64,000 bases of DNA. It comes from Ravibacter arvi (GTDB taxonomy: Bacteria > Bacteroidota > Bacteroidia > Cytophagales > Spirosomataceae). Every line of letters begins with the position of its first letter. Positions within the stretch are counted from its first letter, which is position 1. The stretch covers positions 310,001 to 374,000 of the forward strand of contig NZ_BAABEY010000036.1 in NCBI RefSeq assembly GCF_039540405.1, written 5' to 3'. This document shows, one piece after another, positions 62,151 to 64,000 of this stretch. The position numbers and the translations under genes are program-made. The notes beneath the pieces were generated by a model that saw only the letters and a list, made by a program, of their open reading frames with translations, searched no databases and was not told the origin of the DNA.

Positions 62151-63643
62151 AAAAGCGGTTGCCCGAAGCAGCCGTACCCGTTGGTTATGCTGCCTTGATC
62201 CACGCTTATGAGCTTTCCGTTCCACTCCCCCGGGTTTTATCGGCTATCTGCACGCGGCATAGTGTTTTTGAAAAAGACGGGTGGCGCATTTTAACACCGC
62301 GCCACAAGCCGAACTTGACTTTGGAAGGACAGCTCGTTTTTGCGCTGAAATATGAGGGGGTGGATCTGGTTGTGCTAAAACGGCTGTTTGATGTCGTGCA
62401 GCCACAGGAAATTGCAGCTATGATTTCAAGCAAGCCGACAAGCTCCTACATGCGCCGCATCTGGTTTTTATACGAATGGCTCCTGGATAAGCCGCTGGAT
62501 CTGCCTGATGCCAAAACAGGTTCGTATGTTGAAGTGCTGGATGAAAAGCAGCAATATGCGGGCAAAGGCAAAAATTCGACGCGACACAGGGTTAAGAACA
62601 ATCTGCCGGGCACGAGGAATTTTTGTCCTTTGGTTTTTCGGACGCCGAAGATAGATGCCTATATCGCACAGGACTTAGCCGGGCGTGCACAAAAAGCGGT
62701 TGGAAATATCTCAGCCGACATACTCGCGCGAACAGCTGCATTTCTTCTGCTGAAAGATTCTAAATCCTCTTATGCGATTGAAGGAGAATCTCCCCCGCAG
62801 AACCGCATTCAACGTTGGGGCAGAGCCATCGGAGAGGCCGGAAAGCAACCTCTTGATCTACCTGAACTTTTGCGGCTACAGAAAATCGTCATCGGAAACG
62901 ATAATCGTTTTATTGAAATGGGCTTGCGCCAGGGTGGCGGCTTTGTGGGAGAACATGATCGGGAGAGTCGCTTACCGCTGCCGGAACATATTAGCGCAAG
63001 GCATGAAGATTTACCGAGTCTTGTACAAGGCTTGATTGATTTTGACACCCAGTATGCAGGTAAAGTGGATGCTGTTCTGGCAGCAAGTGTTCTTGCCTTC
63101 GGGTTTGTGTATATCCATCCATTCGGAGATGGAAATGGTCGTATCCATCGCTATCTCATTCATCATGTTTTGTCCGAGCGGGGCTTTAATCCGCCAGGTG
63201 TTGTATTTCCCGTATCCGCTCCCATTCTGGAACGTTTAGACGAATACCGTCGGGTTTTGGAAAGCTATTCCAAACGACTGCTTCCTCTTATCGATTGGGA
63301 ACCGGCCGAGAAGATGAACGTTCGTGTCTTGAACGATACCGGTGACTATTACCGCTATTTTGATGCAACGCCGCATGTGGAATTCTTATACTCCTGTGTT
63401 GAGCAAACAATCGAAGTCGATTTGCCGCAGGAAATTAGATTTTTGCAACGGTATGATCAGTTTAAAGCTAAGATCGAGGCGCTGATCGAAATGCCGGCTT
63501 CAACCGTTGATTTGCTATTCAATTTCTTGAAGCAAAATGAGGGGGTACTTTCCAAGCGGGCCAGGGAGAAGGAGTTCGCCGCGCTGAAAGAATCTGAGGT
63601 CGAATATATAGAGGCGACGTACTCCGAAATTTTTAGCTCTTGA
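62099..63643 (+). CDS. Fic-domain protein, class II (N-terminal inhibitory motif)
   Basis: A 514-residue cytosolic protein, probably an AMP-transferase that modifies Tyr, Ser or Thr of a target. The Fic motif is HPFGDGNGRIHR (340-351) with the catalytic His. The inhibitory helix motif SxxxEG is seen as SYAIEG (224-229) in front of the Fic fold, which makes it a class II, self-inhibited enzyme. A winged-helix-like region precedes and follows. Length is usual for this group. No antitoxin gene is adjacent, as expected for self-inhibition. The start region holds repeats; a start further downstream is possible. Confidence 0.9.
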   Translation: MPNKESKFFFEAVIIFHEKRLPEAAVPVGYAALIHAYELSVPLPRVLSAICTRHSVFEKDGWRILTPRHKPNLTLEGQLVFALKYEGVDLVVLKRLFDVVQPQEIAAMISSKPTSSYMRRIWFLYEWLLDKPLDLPDAKTGSYVEVLDEKQQYAGKGKNSTRHRVKNNLPGTRNFCPLVFRTPKIDAYIAQDLAGRAQKAVGNISADILARTAAFLLLKDSKSSYAIEGESPPQNRIQRWGRAIGEAGKQPLDLPELLRLQKIVIGNDNRFIEMGLRQGGGFVGEHDRESRLPLPEHISARHEDLPSLVQGLIDFDTQYAGKVDAVLAASVLAFGFVYIHPFGDGNGRIHRYLIHHVLSERGFNPPGVVFPVSAPILERLDEYRRVLESYSKRLLPLIDWEPAEKMNVRVLNDTGDYYRYFDATPHVEFLYSCVEQTIEVDLPQEIRFLQRYDQFKAKIEALIEMPASTVDLLFNFLKQNEGVLSKRAREKEFAALKESEVEYIEATYSEIFSS

Positions 63644-63690
63644 TTGGGGAGCTCTTACAGGTGTAACACTTCATTGTTGTACCCACCATG

Positions 63691-63723
63691 AAAAAAGCCA
63701 GTCACATTTTCATGTAACTGGCT
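63691..63723 (-). terminator. Terminator of the initiator tRNA gene
   Basis: AGCCAGT and ACTGGCT pair, extended by ACAT/ATGT past one mismatch, with a six-base A-run on the left that becomes a U-run on the minus strand, just after the 3' end of the tRNA. Confidence 0.7.
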
Positions 63724-63734
63724 GTCTTTCTTTG

Positions 63735-63807
<73 letters not shown>

Positions 63808-63826
63808 GTGTTGTGTAACCGGATTG

Positions 63827-63856
63827 CAAAGGTAGCAAAGAATTTTTAAAAAACAA
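63827..63856 (-). promoter_or_regulatory. Promoter of the initiator tRNA gene
   Basis: On the minus strand TTG (63854-63856), 19 bases and TACCTTTG (63827-63834) match the Bacteroidota consensus, about 20 bases before the tRNA 5' end. The box is half of an inverted repeat with the opposing TACCTTTG at 63858. Confidence 0.7.
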
Positions 63857-63857
63857 C

Positions 63858-63865
63858 TACCTTTG
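63858..63865 (+). promoter_or_regulatory. -7 box of era
   Basis: TACCTTTG fits TAnnTTTG and lies 33 bases before the GTG start of the era gene. No TTG lies at the usual distance, so the match is partial. Confidence 0.45.
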
Positions 63866-63898
63866 TCAAAGCAATTTTTTTTCAGGCATATTTTTTTA

Positions 63899-64000
63899 GT
63901 GGAAACCGGTAAAATTTTGGAAGCGAATCAAACAAATCAGCCGCATCGCGCAGGCTTTGTCAGTATTGTCGGGAAGCCTAACGTCGGTAAATCTACCCTG
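63899..64000 (+). CDS. era: GTPase Era, N-terminal part (3' end outside window)
   Basis: The first 34 codons from the GTG at 63899 are visible. RAGFVSIVGKPNVGKSTL contains the G1 (Walker A) motif GKPNVGKST in the form used by Era/Der-type GTPases. Era binds 16S rRNA and helps assemble the small ribosomal subunit. The naming as Era rather than another TrmE-Era family member rests on AGFVSIVG and the short N-terminus. Confidence 0.85.
   Translation, partial: METGKILEANQTNQPHRAGFVSIVGKPNVGKSTL

Overview
The window looks like a chromosomal segment from a Bacteroidota bacterium, most likely Cytophagales (Dyadobacter/Spirosomaceae-like; inferred from gene families and promoter style, not from a database match). 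Supporting signs are a SusC/SusD polysaccharide-utilisation locus with ECF sigma/FecR control, several type IX secretion (T9SS) sorting domains (types A and B), -7 boxes of the TAnnTTTG type, the rplM-rpsI-rpsB-tsf block, and an RND-TolC fusion.

Layout. 0-4.2 kb: 3' end of a hybrid sensor kinase, then a MacB/FtsX-type ABC permease and its ATPase. 4.3-6.1 kb (minus): ECF sigma factor overlapping a protein with a cytoplasmic head, one membrane helix and an outer-membrane barrel. 6.2-9.4 kb (minus): parallel beta-helix protein, di-haem cytochrome and a repeat lipoprotein, probably one exported functional unit. 9.6-20.6 kb (minus): a glycan-utilisation locus reading FecR, SusC, SusD, DUF6259-like protein, GH42-like hydrolase. 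20.6-28.7 kb: an AT-richer block of plus-strand genes (SGNH-like proteins, an LRR-like lipoprotein, a T9SS type B protein) plus gene debris. It sits exactly where the sigma gene of the FecR protein would be expected, and a same-strand ECF sigma gene lies just beyond it (28.7-29.3 kb), so I propose that it split the regulatory pair.

29.5-35.7 kb (minus): heavy-metal efflux (DUF6660-like small protein, RND pump fused to a TolC-type protein, His-rich adaptor). 35.8-38.1 kb (minus): ECF sigma, membrane anti-sigma-like protein and DUF4097-like protein. 38.3-42.5 kb (plus): ispH and the ribosomal protein/EF-Ts genes. 42.7-45.8 kb (plus): ECF sigma, 69-residue protein, MscS-type channel, DUF3078 protein and MscL. 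45.9-61.9 kb: regulators interleaved with secreted proteins: a canonical NarL-type regulator, three paralogous LuxR-type regulators with degenerate receivers, a TPR-AraC membrane regulator, a sugar dehydrogenase-cytochrome c fusion, a T9SS metalloprotease, a large repeat protein broken by an in-frame TGA, and another T9SS protein. 62.1-64 kb: class II Fic protein, initiator tRNA (minus) and the start of era.

Two families of short intergenic inverted repeats are scattered through the host-like parts: one built of GGAAATCGG-like units, the other of GAGGTGTGAGGT-like units. Copies of the second supply the stop codons of two genes.
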